DNA from: Microglena sp. YARC
Taxonomy: Eukaryota; Chlorophyta; Chlorophyceae; Chlamydomonadales; Chlamydomonadaceae
NCBI GenBank assembly: GCA_022414725.1
Contig: CM039466.1
Coordinates: forward strand, 12,094,348-12,158,347
Length of the DNA: 64,000 nt
Reading direction: 5' to 3'
Positions within the stretch are counted from its first letter, which is position 1. Each line of letters starts with the position of its first letter. The translations under genes were made by a program, and so were the position numbers. The notes beneath the pieces were generated by a model. It was not told the DNA's origin, did no database searches, and was given only the letters and a program-made list of their open reading frames with translations. Shown in pieces: positions 9,520-21,400 of this stretch.

Positions 9520-12500
9520 CTACGAGGCGGATTCCATTGGGGACCTGGAAGGAAACCAATGGTGGGCGTGGCCCACGCAGACCGAAGGCAGTCACGCGCA
9601 CCAAGCATGGGGCTGCCCCAGCAGTGATGCCACCTGGGCAGCACGCCACTACTTGTGCAAATCCTGGATCCGTCACTCCTCCACCTCTAAATTTTACCGT
9701 GCATATAGAATAACTCCCACCTCACACCCTGACAGGATCCGCGAGGCCATGACATCCCCCGACAGCAAGCGCGCACCTGCACCACCGGCGCGCCTGCTCC
9801 ACCTTACCTACGGATCCCAATACAAAGCCCTGCACATCACGAGCTGGCGGGGCAAGCGCTACCTACAACGACGACAAACTAGTCACTTCCACTGTTGTCC
9901 ACGTTCAATTGGGGCCCCAACCATCATGCACAACGAACATATCAAACTCCTACACACACATGGGATACAGCATCCACCACAGCACATCTCTTACCTCACT
10001 ACCTATCCACCATACATTGGAAACCCCAATCTCACCATGCGTCTCACTTGTTGAACTTTTTGGGACAACCAGGCATACGACCAATTAACCCACACTTTTA
10101 AAAACTACTCCCCCCATTAACCACACACCTCAACCCTAGGAAGGACAACCCACCTTACTAACCTTCAACAACAAGGCCAATGGGCCACCCTCCCAGGATT
10201 TAATGCTGACAACCACAAACCTTGTTCACAAACTTCTGAAAATTGACACACACACGACAGGCCACCAGAATGGGACATTTCAACCACCCTCAGCTACATG
10301 TATACAAAACAGGCATCCTCACCACTCTGGAATGACCTAATCCACACACACACACACCAACGTTTCATATCTTATAACCCACTGGTCACGTTTCTGGCAC
10401 ACACCCAGCATTCACCCCGGACGACAGCGACAACTACCACTACAAAAACACCGCTACCAATACCATATGAAACCACTAATATAGAGAAAAAAATTGGAAA
10501 ATCCCCACCCTACAAATGGAACCATGGACCCAAGAGGAACAACTACCAAACTGACTTAGCTGCCCTCTTCACCAATACAGAGCTGCTCCTGCTGCTACCA
10601 ACACTCTTTCTCCTTTTCTCTGTAGACTCCAAGCAGCAGCTGCTCTGGCATTACTCACCATCTCGGTACTTCTAACCCCCTTATATGCTTACGACCAAAG
10701 CCTCACCGCTTCGCTTTCTACCAGGCCGCAGCCCCTGCCCTGGGAAAAAAAGGAAAAAAAAAAAAAATCAGACTGCTTGGCTCCAACAAGACCCCTTTCT
10801 TACCATCTGGATCTGGGCTCACTGGTGGACATTCCTAACTCCACGACACAAGCACACCAAGCTCTAGAGGTGGGCCCTAGCCAGTGCTGACCATGCTGAA
10901 AATACTCTCAGCCCTACCTGCACCCTGATGCTCCTCCCTGACAACCTTGCTGCAAGACCCTTACAAAACCCTCCTCCACCACTCCTGGATTCCACTATAT
11001 GACTCCAGACCACACGTCTCGAATTTTATACTACCACATCTGAAATTTGGCTTGGCAGCAAATCTCACACTCCACCCTCCCCACAGTAAGTCCAACCTCA
11101 TCATATAATTGCAACCCCCACAGCCAAGATACCTATTTTCCTATAAACTCCCATATTTTATTGCCAATTGACATGCTACTACATGCAAAGCCTTCCCTCA
11201 TCCTGGGAGCCCGGATCATACTATCAACTCCGCCACCTCCCACTGCTTACCTTCTCCTCCTAGAACATCTGTCCCCTGTCTGGATTACTTACCCCCGGAA
11301 ACTCAGAATCTCTTGCGATCCCGAAACAAATCCTGTCAAAACTCCACTCCACCAACACCCTCCTCCCTCTTCTTTCTTACCACTACTGCCACCTTGTGGA
11401 CGCTCACAAACCTAGCCATGCTACCCCCTGCCTCAACCTTCAGGTCTACACATGATGGTAGCCTAAATAAAAGATGTAAACCAGGGCACCCTAGTAACAT
11501 AGATTGCTGGCAGTATAAAATGTCCCGGCTGCAGGACAAGCTACACCATCATACCCTGGGTGGAATAGGGGCCAACCAAACTAACAGACAGGGCAGAACT
11601 GGTAGCCATCCACCAAAAGCCCTTCTCAACAATGAACTATGAACACATCCCTTACACTCATACAGACAGCCTCTGCTTCTTCAACTATTAAAAAAAATGA
11701 TTCATGACCCTCAACACAACCCGTTCCATTCATACTGAACTTCTGCAATCAATTCAAAAACACCTTCATTCAACGCATCCTGCATGGCTCAGCACACCAT
11801 GTCCCTTTGTAAGTCCGTTTCCCAAGGTAGCCTAAAGACGAGAGAACACGAGGTAAACCTTGGAAATGACATGGAGGGCCAGACACTACTGGCACGCAGG
11901 CAGCTGAGCAACCGCTTGCCTCCACCAATATTTACACTAGACAACACTGGGGAAATCCCCCGCTCACAATGTGCTAATGGCCCACAGTTTCAACCCAGCT
12001 CCCTCGGCATCACCCATGGGAGTATTCCCCCACGCATACCTAGCACCAGTAACCTAGTGCAATAAGGTATCACCTCTAACCCTGCCACTAGCTGCCACAC
12101 CTTTAGGCCAACACGAACTCTTAAAGGGAATTTTGTATGCAACCAACCTGGGCTGATAACACTCGCCACACCAAACTTCCTCATGCAAGTAACCAAATTT
12201 TGGAGACCTCCACCCTTAACCAATCATAAAAACTAAATTCACCATCATCCTTAAAGCCCCGTGGGGTAGACTGTGGAACCGTAAACTTGCATTCGACTGG
12301 AAACTCCCTTAATTTACACAGCACTCACCGGAGCCACACCCACGAGAACTGCCGCTATGCCCCTTTGCCACACCTATGTGAAGGAGCGGAGGCGGGCTCA
12401 CGATCCTGTGCGGGCATGCACGACACAGGACTTTCAAGGGCTCTATAGGATCAAAGACAGCGATGGACGGGGACACGCAAGTGCGACGTCATGCCACAAG

Positions 12501-13381
12501 GCCATTTGCACGCGGAGCCACTGGGGATCGAACCGCAGAATAGTATCATGGGACGCTGGCAAGGAAGAGGACCTATACCCCTGGGAGGGTCTGGCAACAC
12601 CGTCTCCCTGACCGGTTACGCCCCGTGGGCCAATATTGGACTCAGTAGCGGACTGGAAGAGAGATTGAAGACCTGATCTTGCCGTCCTACCGTGACATAG
12701 GACTCTCCTACATGTATGTCTGATAAAGAACTACTGGGTTCTTGAGCTTGGATACTGCTCTGATGACCACCATGCCTAACTGAAAGTTTATCACGAAAAA
12801 ACACGCCCCAGCAATGTTGAATTAGTAAAAGGTGGCCTTTTAGAGTCGGGCTGGATAACCCTCATTCACTATGAAGCACTTATCAACCGAATTGGAGACA
12901 ACTGGTACTGGATTTTACCTGAACCTCTTTTTTGACTTCTCAATGACCACTCTTGGACTTCAGAGATCCATGTGCCCGTGCAACTGGCGGACACAAGTCC
13001 ACTACCCACACCATGCGGGACTGCTTTGCAGCAGTATTTACAGTGCAGGACGTTTTATGGAAGCACACCCCGGGTTCGATAACCGGGACTAGACACACAG
13101 ACCGTCCACCCCTTCCTTCAGGTTTTGTCTTGCCAGCTGCACTTGTGTACGGTGCTAATCCCACGGGGTGGAAAAACCCGCCGTATTAGGCTGACACGGG
13201 CAATGATGTGGCTACGGTGCCTGCCGGTCAGGCATCGTGGAGATAATATCTTTTCTAGCTGAATGGCCCCTACGGTGACTATAGCTAGCTCCGGCTTACG
13301 CTTGGTGTCCTTAACCTTCCGTCCCTGTGAGTAATACGGTTCTACACGGATTAACAATTTCAATTCTCACACTTATCTAAT
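9520..13381 (+). mobile_element. 3.86-kb retroelement-like insertion in the 72-bp satellite
   Basis: A segment unlike its surroundings (C/A-rich plus strand) interrupts the satellite and is bracketed by an 11-12 bp repeat. The only recognisable content is an RNase H-like stretch at about 11440-12070. The rest (9520-11430 and 12070-13381) has no identifiable domain. Many frame interruptions and homopolymer runs suggest poor consensus quality as well as decay. It is probably a non-LTR retrotransposon. The termini are inferred only from the satellite junctions. Confidence 0.5.
11440..12070 (+). pseudogene. RNase H-like domain fragments
   Basis: In order on the plus strand, with frame changes between: HDGS (cf. 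YTDGS); TDRAELVAIHQ at about 11584 (cf. TNxRAELxAI); THTDSLCFF (cf. xTDSxxxxxx); then REHEVNLGNDMEGQTLLARR (cf. HxGxxGNExADxLA). Together these are the four acidic motifs of a retroelement RNase H. No single frame covers them, so it is not expressible as sequenced. Confidence 0.55.
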
Positions 13382-13770
13382 TTCCTCGTAATCAGTGAAC
13401 ACAGAGCAGTAAAAGACTGTCGAATAAGAACATAAAAAGGAAACAAAGCAAAGTAGCGTCCAAGGTCCTTGTATCAGTACAAGGTGATACAAAACGGCCT
13501 TTAACAACAAGTAAAAATGAACCAAATAGGGTATGAACGTGCAAGGTTCCTTCTATCAGTAGTACAAACATCCGACCTAGGCAGTACAGGAGGCTGTTCA
13601 AAGAAGCACAATGCATGAGCAAAAGTATGCAATGCCAAGGTCCTTCTACAGAGTGCAAGGTAGGTACGAGGTTAGTACAACAACAGCATTTAAAGGATCA
13701 AAGCAGTTGCGCCCAAGACTTGTTGTATTAGTACAAGGCGTAGAAGGTTTATAACCAACAATGAATTGTA
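13382..13770. repeat. 72-bp satellite array, right part
   Basis: About five units of the family at 7620-9519, resuming exactly where the left part was interrupted. Units here carry many single-base insertions and deletions. Confidence 0.8.
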
Positions 13771-15179
13771 TATATACGCGATCTCTCCACAATCAACCCA
13801 TCTTGCTGAACATACAGGGCCCCAATTACCCCATAACTAGTGATCAGTCCAATGACGCATCGGCTACCACAATAGCACTTTGGTGAACTAGGCCACAACA
13901 TCATGAATCATTTGCTGCTGTTAGCTGCTGATGAGAGATCTTTACTGATGTAAAGCATAAGAACTTAGAATCAACTACACTACACATATTAAAAAGCATT
14001 ACACTCTACCACCTATAACCAATGGACCATGAACAGTCCACACCATTTTAAAGTTAGAGTATAAACTAACTGTCGCCACTTGGTACGATGACAAGAGGTA
14101 TGGTTCACAGTGTCAGGGTGAAAACAGAGTCCTTCATCCGGAAACGAAGGTAGTCTGGAAAACGTGAATAGTCTTTGAAGGAGTTACATATGACCCCCCC
14201 TGTTGCCATAGGGAAACAAGGTACTAAGGTAGCAGAGCTGACTCCAAATACTAATTCAAGCTTGTCACTTCTGCAGAAGTGCACAGTGCCAATTGGGGTC
14301 TCCATATCACCAAAGAATTCTGCTTTATGTAGAGTGTGTCGAAGCTGAATGCGCCTCCCAAACATAGAACTTCCGCGATTGTCGCTGACTTAGCACTGTA
14401 TTGGCTCTAACAAACACGAACGACGATAGCTCCTCATGATATCTTGAATGGGGTTTTTTAGTTGCTCCATATGGGCTGTAGGTCTCATCGCAACAATGTG
14501 GAACCTACAGCTATTAGGGAGCAAACATACGCTGCTGCTCTGTCTGCTTTTCGCTTTCGCAATATTTATTGGGAACGCTTTAGCGAAGGCCGCTGGTCAA
14601 ATGATAGATTAGGACAGGGGCTTTCCAAGATATGAATGGGGCGTTGTTGCCTTACTATACAACTTGCGTCGCGTAACCAGAATGACGAAGCTGAGGGGTG
14701 ATATATCTGAGAGGCAGTCACGCGACCCTGAGCAGACGACAACGACGCGTCGGTCATAGTACGACATCATGAGGACATAAACCGAACAATGATGCTGGAC
14801 TATGCCGAGTTAATTATTAATCCCATACAAGGCTGATTCCTAACATCAATATTCATGTTGGATTCTGCAAAGCTTCTTCCATGATAGACGCTTTCTGGAA
14901 GACTATGCGGAAGGCCACATAACCAGGCAGCATCGAAGTCAGGGGTTATGCCGGCAAAGCGCCGGCTGCGTGTCCCGAGAAGCGTTCCGAAAAACGCCGA
15001 AACCCTTAGGGAGCTAAAATGGTCCCCCGCTGCCATCCGCGCCGGCAGTGGCCGCCTGCCGAAAGCTGGGTTTGCTCCCTAATAAAATACGGAGTGGACG
15101 GGTAACAACAGCATACCGCCCGTCCTACCTTGGGTCCCCTATGGGTGTCTGCGACTTAATTGCCTTAATGGAAAGCAGA
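13771..15179. other. Unassigned sequence
   Basis: No gene, domain or tandem array recognised. It contains TATTAGGGAGCAAAC at 14512-14526, whose exact reverse complement is at 15070-15084. The candidate frames are short and show no family resemblance. Confidence 0.4.
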
Positions 15180-16170
15180 TCTGTAGGATCATGTGGTTGG
15201 TCTCGGGTACTACGGACACGGACCTTCGGTCTCGAATCACGGACCTGGGTGTCGGTCTCGGACATAGGTCGTAACGTCCTCGAAGACCTGGGTCTCGAAT
15301 CTCACCGAGAGTCTGGTCTCCGGACCGTCAATCTACTCACGGACCAATCGGTCTCAGACCTGCGTCGATCGCATCTCGAGGACTGGCTAACTCGCGGTCA
15401 TTATCCGATCTCGGAAGTCTCCGACCTGGCGTCTCGATCTCGGTAACCCTGTGTCTCGAATCTCCGATCTCTCCCGAGACCTGGGATTGGCCGTATCGGT
15501 CGCGGATCTTGTACTTCGGCTCGGGTCTGGGGTCTCGTTCACGACCAACTGTCTCGACAGCCTGCCGAACCCCTACCTTTGGGTCCACCTGTGGAGGTCT
15601 GCGTGGAGGGTCTGTAGGGTCTAGCAGCGGCGATCTGATGGGTCTGCGCGTTCTTCGCGCATCGAGGTCTCGGTTTCGAACGTCGGTTTACGGGTCCTTC
15701 GCGTCTCGGACCGTTTCGGGCGAGAGGGTGCTCGGATCTCAGGCCTGGGTCCTCGGTACTAGGAGACGCTGAGGTCTCGTATCATCCGGAAACCTGGGTC
15801 TTCGAGCGTTCGGTGAGGAGTCCATAGGACTCGGTCACACTGGATCTTCGGGATCTGCGATCCATCAGTCAGGGTCTCGATCTCGAGGTCTCGAGGTCAC
15901 GGAGCTACGGTCCACTCCGATCAAAGTCCGGTCTGGATCTTCGGACCAAATCGGTCTCGGTCCTACGTCCTCGTCTCGACCTGCGGTCATCGGTACTAAG
16001 GACCTAGGGCTCCGATCATCGGGAGCCTAGGTCTCGAGAACCTGGGGTCTACGGTCACGGACTCGACGCATCGGTCTCGAATCTCGTCTCGGACCTGGGT
16101 CTCGACCTACGTCTCGCACCTCGACCATCGTACTCGGACCTCGGCTCGTCCCGAGGCGCTGAGTCACGCG
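15180..16170. repeat. Degenerate GGTCTCGG / GGACCTGGGTCTCG repeat tract
   Basis: Roughly 1 kb in which GGTCTCG, GGACCTGG and GTCTCGGAC recur every 10-25 bases without a fixed period. It is consistent with a short-unit satellite read with many indels. The open frames inside it are artefacts. Confidence 0.65.
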
Positions 16171-17407
16171 CCACGCCGAGGCTGGCGTATCAATCCAAAA
16201 CGAGGGCCATCCGAAACGAGCCAAGAAACTAAAATGGGCTAAATGAACCCCCTGACTCGCCTCCACTTCCCTCTAGCCAGGCAGTACGGCCTGCCGTACC
16301 TGGTTTGCTCCCTAATTGAGAGGGCGTGTAATAACTAGCGCTCATCTCATGTGGCACAAACAGACCCCACAGTTTCGTCAAAGAGAAATCGGTTGGAGTC
16401 CGGTGTAACATTTACTCATTGGTTGATAATGTCGAATTACAAAAAGCAGTGTCACTAGACACCACAGGTCCTCATTAGTCACAGAGTGGGTTTCCTTGCT
16501 AGGAATTCTGTTTTCCCGAATCGAGTCGACAACAGGGCAAACAGGGCCAGAATAATCCTGCCTCCTCTTTCGTGTGATAGCCGTACAGAAGAATACTTGT
16601 ATGAACTTCGGCGGGCTCAATGATATAGTTCTAGCGGCGGGACAAACACCTTCACGCACCCCTCAAGACTGTTCTTCAATCTATGTGTTGCAACACGTTA
16701 ATAGAAATAAGACACCCAAACAACTCAAAGAGCTCGAGGTTCGGCATTGAATATGGGAAATGTAGCTAGATTAGAAGCTCTATAGCTGGAGCTAAGCTCG
16801 CGCTGGCGCAGCTACGCACAAACATCACAAGAAAAACTCATTGGTCCCTGATCACCTTGTTGTGCACCTTCGCGTGCGCGTCTCAAATCTCTCTGACACA
16901 TTCGGTTCTAATGGAAATCAAGGTCAGATGCATACGATTTAAGTAAATGCCATTCTGCCGGCCGTCGTTGCCAAAGAGGCTACAAAGCCTTTGCCCGAAC
17001 TGCATCTGATGAACATCTGGATTGGCCTTCAAAGTCTTTCTAAGAACCAACTTGGCAACTCGGTCAAACCTGCTGCCTCTATGTGAGCATAAAATTAATG
17101 TAGTATAAAGAATAAATCGAGTCAGTTACAAATGGGTCGATAACCATGAACAATAGACCTCACATCGTTTCGGCAATTCCAGAAAGGCAAAATACCGCAG
17201 AAGCGAGGTCCTATTTGCTGCGCTTACGTGTCTGCTAGACAAATCGCTTGTGGCCTGGATTGAGCACCAATCCCCGAGATTCCGAGGAAGTGGCACCACG
17301 CCCACCGACAGGCCATGGCTACGATCACTGACAACAAGTAGAGCGAACTACCAATACATCCATTGGTAAGCACCACCTCCCGCAGATATTGAAGCGCCCC
17401 CACTAAG
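16171..17407. other. Unassigned sequence next to the assembly gap
   Basis: Nothing recognised except a hairpin-forming GTACGGCCTGCCGTAC at about 16284 followed by GTTTGCTCCCTAAT (16303). The last bases (CTTAG side) run into N. Confidence 0.4.
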
Positions 17408-18407
17408 NNNNNNNNNNNNNNNNNNNNNNNNNNNNNNNNNNNNNNNNNNNNNNNNNNNNNNNNNNNNNNNNNNNNNNNNNNNNNNNNNNNNNNNNNNNNN
17501 NNNNNNNNNNNNNNNNNNNNNNNNNNNNNNNNNNNNNNNNNNNNNNNNNNNNNNNNNNNNNNNNNNNNNNNNNNNNNNNNNNNNNNNNNNNNNNNNNNNN
17601 NNNNNNNNNNNNNNNNNNNNNNNNNNNNNNNNNNNNNNNNNNNNNNNNNNNNNNNNNNNNNNNNNNNNNNNNNNNNNNNNNNNNNNNNNNNNNNNNNNNN
17701 NNNNNNNNNNNNNNNNNNNNNNNNNNNNNNNNNNNNNNNNNNNNNNNNNNNNNNNNNNNNNNNNNNNNNNNNNNNNNNNNNNNNNNNNNNNNNNNNNNNN
17801 NNNNNNNNNNNNNNNNNNNNNNNNNNNNNNNNNNNNNNNNNNNNNNNNNNNNNNNNNNNNNNNNNNNNNNNNNNNNNNNNNNNNNNNNNNNNNNNNNNNN
17901 NNNNNNNNNNNNNNNNNNNNNNNNNNNNNNNNNNNNNNNNNNNNNNNNNNNNNNNNNNNNNNNNNNNNNNNNNNNNNNNNNNNNNNNNNNNNNNNNNNNN
18001 NNNNNNNNNNNNNNNNNNNNNNNNNNNNNNNNNNNNNNNNNNNNNNNNNNNNNNNNNNNNNNNNNNNNNNNNNNNNNNNNNNNNNNNNNNNNNNNNNNNN
18101 NNNNNNNNNNNNNNNNNNNNNNNNNNNNNNNNNNNNNNNNNNNNNNNNNNNNNNNNNNNNNNNNNNNNNNNNNNNNNNNNNNNNNNNNNNNNNNNNNNNN
18201 NNNNNNNNNNNNNNNNNNNNNNNNNNNNNNNNNNNNNNNNNNNNNNNNNNNNNNNNNNNNNNNNNNNNNNNNNNNNNNNNNNNNNNNNNNNNNNNNNNNN
18301 NNNNNNNNNNNNNNNNNNNNNNNNNNNNNNNNNNNNNNNNNNNNNNNNNNNNNNNNNNNNNNNNNNNNNNNNNNNNNNNNNNNNNNNNNNNNNNNNNNNN
18401 NNNNNNN
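17408..18407. other. Assembly gap, exactly 1000 N
   Basis: The run is exactly 1000 N, so it is a placeholder of unknown true length. The satellite begins right after it, and a collapsed array is the likely cause of the gap. Confidence 0.99.
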
Positions 18408-21400
18408 CGAAGAGAGGATACAACGAAGTGAGGCAGTGCAAGTGATGGCTGGGCTTTGATAACTCGCAGTTGCCCAATTGACCTCCATGGGATAGCCAGC
18501 ACGGGGCATGAGGATAGTGAGTAGGGCACAAACGAGTGAGGCAGTGCAAGTGATTGGTGGGGCCTATGACCCGCCGTTGCCAATTACCTCTTATGGGAAG
18601 CACACGGGGCATGAGGAGTAAGTGAGTTTAGGCGGCACAAACGAAGTGAGGCAGTGTCAAGTGATGGTGGGGCCTATACCCGCAGATGCTATTACCCTCC
18701 ATGGAAGCACACGGCGAATAGGGAAGTGAGTTAGGTGAGCAGCATAACGAAATGTCAGGAGGGTAGGATGCGTAGTGGTGCCTATTTAACCGCAGTTTGC
18801 CAATTACCTCTATGGGAAGCACACGGGGCATGGAAGGAAGTGAGTTAGGGGCACAACGAAGTTGGGCAGTGTTTGCAAGTGATTGGTGGGCTCATAACCC
18901 GCAGTTGCCAATTACCTCCAAATGGGAGCACACGGGGGCATGAGGCGAATTGAGTTAGCGGACACAACGAAGTGAGCAGTGCAAGGCATTGGTTGGCCTA
19001 TTAACCCGCCAGTTTGCCATTACCTCCATGGAAGCACACGGGCATGAGGGAAGTGAGTAGTTAGGGAGCACAAACGAAGTTCAGAGAGGGTAGGTGCTAG
19101 GTGGCGGTCCTATAACCCGCAGTTGCCAAATTAGCTTCCATGGGAAGCACTACGGGCATGAGGGGAGTGAGTTAGGGGCACACTCGAATGAGGCAGTGCA
19201 AGTGATTGGTGGGGCCTATAAACCCCAGTTGCCAATTACCTGCCATAGGGAAAGCACACGGGGCATGAGGGAAGTGAGTTAGGACGCACACAAAGCTGGC
19301 AGGTGGTGCTAAGGTGGGGCCTAATGACCTGCAGTTGTCTATGACCTCCATGGAAGCACACGGGGCATGAGGGAAAGGTGAGTTAGGGGACAACAGTAGA
19401 GCAAGTGCAAGTGATTGTGGGGGCCTTATAACCCGTCAGTTGCTCATATTATCCTCCATGGGAAGCACACGGGGCATTGAGGGAAGTGAGTAGGCGGCAC
19501 AAACGAAAGTGAGCAGCTGACAAGTGATTGGTGGGGCTGATTAATCGCAGTTTGCCAATTACCTCCATGTGGAAGCAACGCGGCAATGTAGGGAAGTGTG
19601 AGTTACTGGGACGCATACCTAAAGCTCTGGCAGGGTAGTGTGCTAGTGTGGGGTCCTTAATGGACCTGCAGTCTGTCTATCTGACCTCCATGGAAGCACA
19701 CGGGGTCATGATGGAAGTGAGTTAGGGGACAATAAACGAATGTGAGCGCAGTGCAAGTGAATTGGTGGTGACCTATAAATCCGCAGTGCCAATTACCTCA
19801 TGGAAAGCACACGGGGCATGAGCTAGGAAGTGAGTTAGGGGCACAAACGAAGTGAGGCAGTGCCAAGCTGATTAGGTGGGCCTCATAACCGCAGTTGCCA
19901 ATTACCTCCATGGGAAGCACCAGGGGCATGGAGGAAGTGAGTAGGGGCACAGCGAAGTGAGGCAGTGCAAGTGATGGTGGCCTATTAACCTGCAGTTGCC
20001 AATTTACCTCCATGGGAAGCACACGGGCATGAGGCGAAGAGAGTTAGGGGCACAACGAAGTGAGGCAGATGAAGTGATTGGTGGGGCCTATAACCCGCAT
20101 AGTTGCCAATTACCTCCATGGGGAAGAAACACAGGGGCATGAAAGCGGAACGTGATTTAGGGCACAAGCGAAGTTGCAGGCAGTGCAAGTGATTGGTGGG
20201 CCTATAAACCCGCAGTTGCTAATTACCTTCCGACATGGGAAGCACACGCGCATGAGGGACAGTGAGTTAGGGGCACAAACGAAGTTGAGGAGCTGCAAGT
20301 GGATGGTTGAGGCCCTATAAACCCGCCAGTTGCCAATTACTCCAGTTGGGAAGGCACACGGGGCATGAGGGAAAGGTGAGTTAGGGACGCACACAAAGCC
20401 TGCAGGGTAGAGTGCTTAGGTGGTGCTATGACCCTGCATTGTCTATGAACCCCATGGAAGCAACACGGGGCTGAGGGAAGTGAGTAGGGCAACCAAACGA
20501 AGTGAGGTCAGCTGCAATGACTTGGTGGGGTCCTTATAACCCGCAGTGCCAATTACCTCCATGGGAAGCACACGGGGCATGAGGAAGTGAGTTAGGGCAC
20601 AAACGATAGTGAGGCAGTGCAAGTGATTGGTGGGGCCATTAACCCGCCAGTTGCCAATTACTTATGGGAAGCACACGGGCATTGAGGGAAGGAGTTAGGG
20701 GCACATAGCGAAGTTGAGGGCAGTGCAAAGTGATTGTGGGGCCTTTTAACTGCAGTTGCAATTACCTCCATGGGAAGCACACGGGGCGATGAGGGAAGTG
20801 AGTTAGGGGCACAAACGAAGTGAGGCAGTGCAATAGTGATTTGGTGGGGCCCTATAACCCGCAGCTTGCCATATTACCTCATGGAACAGCACGGGGCATG
20901 AGGGGAAGTGAGTTAGGGGCACCAAACTGAAGTGAGGCAGTGCAAGTGATTGGTGGGGCCTATAACCCGCAGTTGCCAATGTCACCTCCATGGGAAGCAC
21001 GGGGCAGAGGGAAGTGAGTTAGGGGCACAAGCGAAGTGAGGCAGTGCAAGTGGATTGGTGGGGCCTATAACTGCAGTTGCCAATTACCTCCATGGGAAGC
21101 ACACGGGGCATGAGGGAAGTGAGTTAGGGGCACAAACGAAAGTGAGGCAGTGCAAGTGATTGGTGGGGCCTATAACACGCAGTTGCCAATTACCTCCATG
21201 GGAAGCAATAGTACGGGGCCATGAGGGAAGTGAGTTAGGGAGCGCCCACAAAGCCTGGCAGGTAGGTCTAGGTGGGGCCTATGACCTGCAGTATTGTCTA
21301 TGACCTCCATGGGAAGCACACGGGGCATGAGGGAAGTGAGTTAGGGGCACAAACGAAGTGAGGCAGTGCAAGTGATTGGTGGGGCCTATACCCCGCAGTT

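Noticed and set aside
13065..13100. tRNA-like T-arm word (CGGGTTCGATAACCGG)
   Set aside because: No acceptor stem, anticodon arm or correct spacing could be fitted around it.
17224..18612. Minus-strand frames of up to 462 codons across the gap
   Set aside because: The middle is 1000 N; the rest is satellite and unassigned sequence.
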